Part shown: piece after piece, positions 5,965 through 7,604 of the stretch
How positions within the stretch are numbered: position 1 is the stretch's first letter
How the letters are laid out: the number at the start of each line of letters is the position of its first letter
Assembly: GCA_964413525.1 (NCBI GenBank)
Contig: CAYPTI010000054.1
Coordinates: forward strand, 3,985 to 11,588
DNA length: 7,604 nt
Source of the DNA: CAYPTI01 sp964413525 [NCBI: uncultured bacterium]
Lineage (GTDB): Bacteria > T1Sed10-126
Direction of reading: 5' to 3'
Made by a program: the position numbers and the translations under genes
The notes under the pieces: generated by a model
Told to the model about the DNA's origin: nothing
Databases searched by the model: none
Seen by the model: the letters and a program-made list of their open reading frames with translations, nothing else

Positions 5965-6710
5965 CCGTCCTGGGAGTCGACGTTACGTTGCTGGACGTGC
6001 TGGATATCGCGCTTGTTTTTTTGCTCCTGTACGGGTGTTATCTGTTTATCCGGGGAACCCGGGCTCTGGCCTTATTGGGGGGGGTCCTGGTTCTGTTCGG
6101 AATGTACGTGGCGGCCAACCTGCTTGAACTGCGGGCGGTTAACTTTTTGTTCCAGAGCCTGTGGAGCGTCGGTCTGATCTTCCTCATCGTCGTGTTTCAG
6201 GACGAGATCCGTTCGGCCCTGATGAGCCTGGGGAAACGACGCTGGTCCGCCTTCGGCGAGCTGCCCAGCGAACAGGTCATCGACACCCTCACCAAATCGG
6301 TGGAGAACCTTTCCAAACGAGAAGTGGGGGCCCTGATGGTCATCGAGCAGGAGGTGGGGTTAAAGAGTTACGTGAAAACCGGGAGTGAGGTTGACGCTCG
6401 GTTGAGTTCGGAGCTGTTGACCAGTCTCTTCATGTCGAAAGGCCCGCTTCACGACGGAGCGGTGATCCTCCGGGAGGAACGGGTGGTCGCCGCGGGCTGC
6501 ATCCTGCCGCTCAGCGATCAGGAGGATCTTCCCCGGGAGTTCGGAACCCGGCACCGGGCCGCGGTGGGGATCAGCGAGGAGACCGACGCCCTCGTGGTGG
6601 TGGTTTCCGAGGAAACGGGAGCCATCACGTACGCTCACCGGGGACAGTTTCGGCGGGACATATCGGTTCAGGAACTGGAAGACCTTCTGTACGAAGAAAT
6701 GGTGGGCTGA
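5961..6710 (+). CDS. cdaA: Diadenylate cyclase CdaA (DacA), membrane-anchored
   Basis: This 249-residue enzyme joins two ATP into cyclic di-AMP, which controls potassium and osmolyte uptake and cell-wall homeostasis in many bacteria. The first 80 residues form about three hydrophobic segments (roughly 12-30, 35-55 and 62-79), followed by FQDEIRSALMSLGKRRW (79-95), matching the membrane part of CdaA. The DAC domain has LHDGAVIL (163-170) with the DGA motif at 165-167 and GTRHRAAVG (195-203) with the RHR motif at 197-199. Both are needed for catalysis, and SEETGAI (216-222) follows. ATG 5961 overlaps the folP stop (ATGA). The next gene encodes the YbbR/CdaR partner, so the cdaA-cdaR pair is intact. 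The protein looks full length and active by motif. DisA and CdaS types are excluded by the N-terminal membrane region. Confidence 0.96.
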   Translation: MTVLGVDVTLLDVLDIALVFLLLYGCYLFIRGTRALALLGGVLVLFGMYVAANLLELRAVNFLFQSLWSVGLIFLIVVFQDEIRSALMSLGKRRWSAFGELPSEQVIDTLTKSVENLSKREVGALMVIEQEVGLKSYVKTGSEVDARLSSELLTSLFMSKGPLHDGAVILREERVVAAGCILPLSDQEDLPREFGTRHRAAVGISEETDALVVVVSEETGAITYAHRGQFRRDISVQELEDLLYEEMVG

Positions 6711-6712
6711 AC

Positions 6713-7604
6713 GTGCTCCGGTTTCTGAGGTCGCTCGTGTTTAATAACGCCCTCGCCAAGTTCGGATGTCTCGCCATTGCGGGGGGTCTCTGGTTCTGGG
6801 TGATGATGGCGGGAACGGTGGAAGAACGGGTGGAAGCGGTTTCGGTTCAGGTGGAAAACCTCCCGGAAAATGTGGAGACGGTCCCCGGTACGAACCCCAC
6901 CGTGAGCCTTCGAGTGTCCGGTTCGTCCCTCCGAAGCCTCGATCCTCAGGAGGTCCGGATTGCCGTTGAACTGGAGGACGTGGATTTTCCCCGAACCAGT
7001 CATGAGATTCGTCGGGACGAGGTCGAATTGCCCGAGGGGTGGGTTCTGGAGGCCATCGAACCCCGGGTGGTGACGTTCGAATTCAGGCGGGTCACCGAAC
7101 GGACGATTTCGGTCACGCCGAACCTGGAAGGACTTCCCGATCAGTACGAAATGGGGGTGCGGGTATTCCCCCCGGAAGCCCGACTTCGAGGGCCCGAGGA
7201 ATACCTCGCGGGCATGGAGATGCTCCGGTTGGAACGGATTTCCCTGGACGACGTCACCCCGCCGGGAGAGGACTTCCGGGTTCCGGCCGAGATTCCTTCC
7301 GGGATGGAACTCGTGGAACCGGACACCAATTCCTTTCAGGTCCAGGTGAACGTATACGAGCAGGTCGACCGACACGAGATCACCGGGGTTCCCGTTCAGG
7401 TGACCGGGGTGCCGGACGGCTGGAGGGCCGTGGTCGAACCCGCCAGGCTGACGGTGGTCATACGAGGTCCCCGGGAACGGGTCACGGGCGTTGGAACGGA
7501 GGACATCGGGATTTTCGTCTCGGCCCCGGACCCCGATGTCGGAAGGGCTATCGAACTGGCCCGGATTGAACTTCCCGAGGGAATTGAGCTGGCCGCCGGT
7601 TTTT
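6713..7604 (+). CDS. cdaR: YbbR-domain protein CdaR, regulator of CdaA, 3'-truncated
   Basis: A frame open to the right edge begins at GTG 6713, two bases after the cdaA stop, and gives 297 residues without a stop. The N-terminus RFLRSLVFNNALAKFG followed by a hydrophobic segment ending LWFWVMM (about 13-32) is the standard single-pass anchor of YbbR proteins. Three YbbR-like beta repeats follow, at about 37-125, 128-216 and 222-297, with recurring cores such as VQVENLPENV, TPNLEGLPDQYE and VQVTGVPDGWRAVVEP, and strands such as LTVVIRGP. In Bacillus-type systems CdaR binds CdaA at the membrane outer face and tunes cyclic di-AMP output, and its location beside cdaA supports the same role here. 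GTG is the only plausible start, with a weak GGTGGG upstream. More YbbR repeats may lie beyond the window. Confidence 0.92.
   Translation, partial: MLRFLRSLVFNNALAKFGCLAIAGGLWFWVMMAGTVEERVEAVSVQVENLPENVETVPGTNPTVSLRVSGSSLRSLDPQEVRIAVELEDVDFPRTSHEIRRDEVELPEGWVLEAIEPRVVTFEFRRVTERTISVTPNLEGLPDQYEMGVRVFPPEARLRGPEEYLAGMEMLRLERISLDDVTPPGEDFRVPAEIPSGMELVEPDTNSFQVQVNVYEQVDRHEITGVPVQVTGVPDGWRAVVEPARLTVVIRGPRERVTGVGTEDIGIFVSAPDPDVGRAIELARIELPEGIELAAGF

Noticed and set aside
6668-7375. 235-codon minus-strand frame across the cdaA end and cdaR
   Set aside because: It is antisense to the continuous YbbR frame, His/Pro-rich with no recognisable motif, and best explained as a coding shadow.
7039-7569. 176-codon plus-strand frame within cdaR
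   Set aside because: It is out of frame with the YbbR repeats and has Gly/Arg-rich low-complexity composition. The frame from GTG 6713 shows the recognisable protein.

Overview
This is a GC-rich bacterial housekeeping region, roughly 60% G+C by eye. Reading frames are tightly packed, GTG starts are common, and most genes overlap the next one by a few bases. Nothing in the sequence fixes the phylum. The gene content (HU/IHF-type protein, RsmF-type rRNA methyltransferase, Trm112-like protein, TilS, Hpt, FolP, CdaA, CdaR) is broadly bacterial, and I infer a free-living bacterium outside the best-known model groups with low confidence. No phage, IS element, CRISPR array or defence gene is visible.

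Left block (1-2392, plus strand): the 3' part of an HU/IHF-family DNA-binding protein gene, then a HAD-superfamily phosphatase, then an RsmF-like 16S rRNA cytosine-5 methyltransferase. Successive genes overlap by 4 bases (ATGA, then GTGA), so they look like one translationally coupled operon. A small Trm112/YcaR-like gene (2424-2672, minus strand) converges on rsmF with a 31-base gap.

Middle block (2673-3167): a compact divergent promoter region whose -10 elements appear to share one 11-bp palindrome. It is followed by an initiator tRNA-Met (CAU), a spacer full of 7-base-period repeats that can fold back on itself, a second CAU-anticodon tRNA (probably elongator Met, with Ile2 not excluded), and a third array of the same heptads just ahead of tilS.

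Right block (3168-7604, plus strand): tilS, hpt, folP, cdaA and a 3'-truncated cdaR/ybbR gene, joined by 4-base overlaps or a 2-base gap. They cover tRNA-Ile2 lysidine modification, purine salvage, folate synthesis and cyclic di-AMP synthesis with its membrane regulator. In many bacteria ftsH lies between hpt and folP, and here it is absent. glmM is the gene I would expect just beyond the right edge.

I found no convincing undescribed multi-gene system. The least explained sequence is the heptad-repeat elements around the second tRNA. Other points worth checking are the U1-U72 mismatch of the initiator tRNA and the symmetric divergent promoter.
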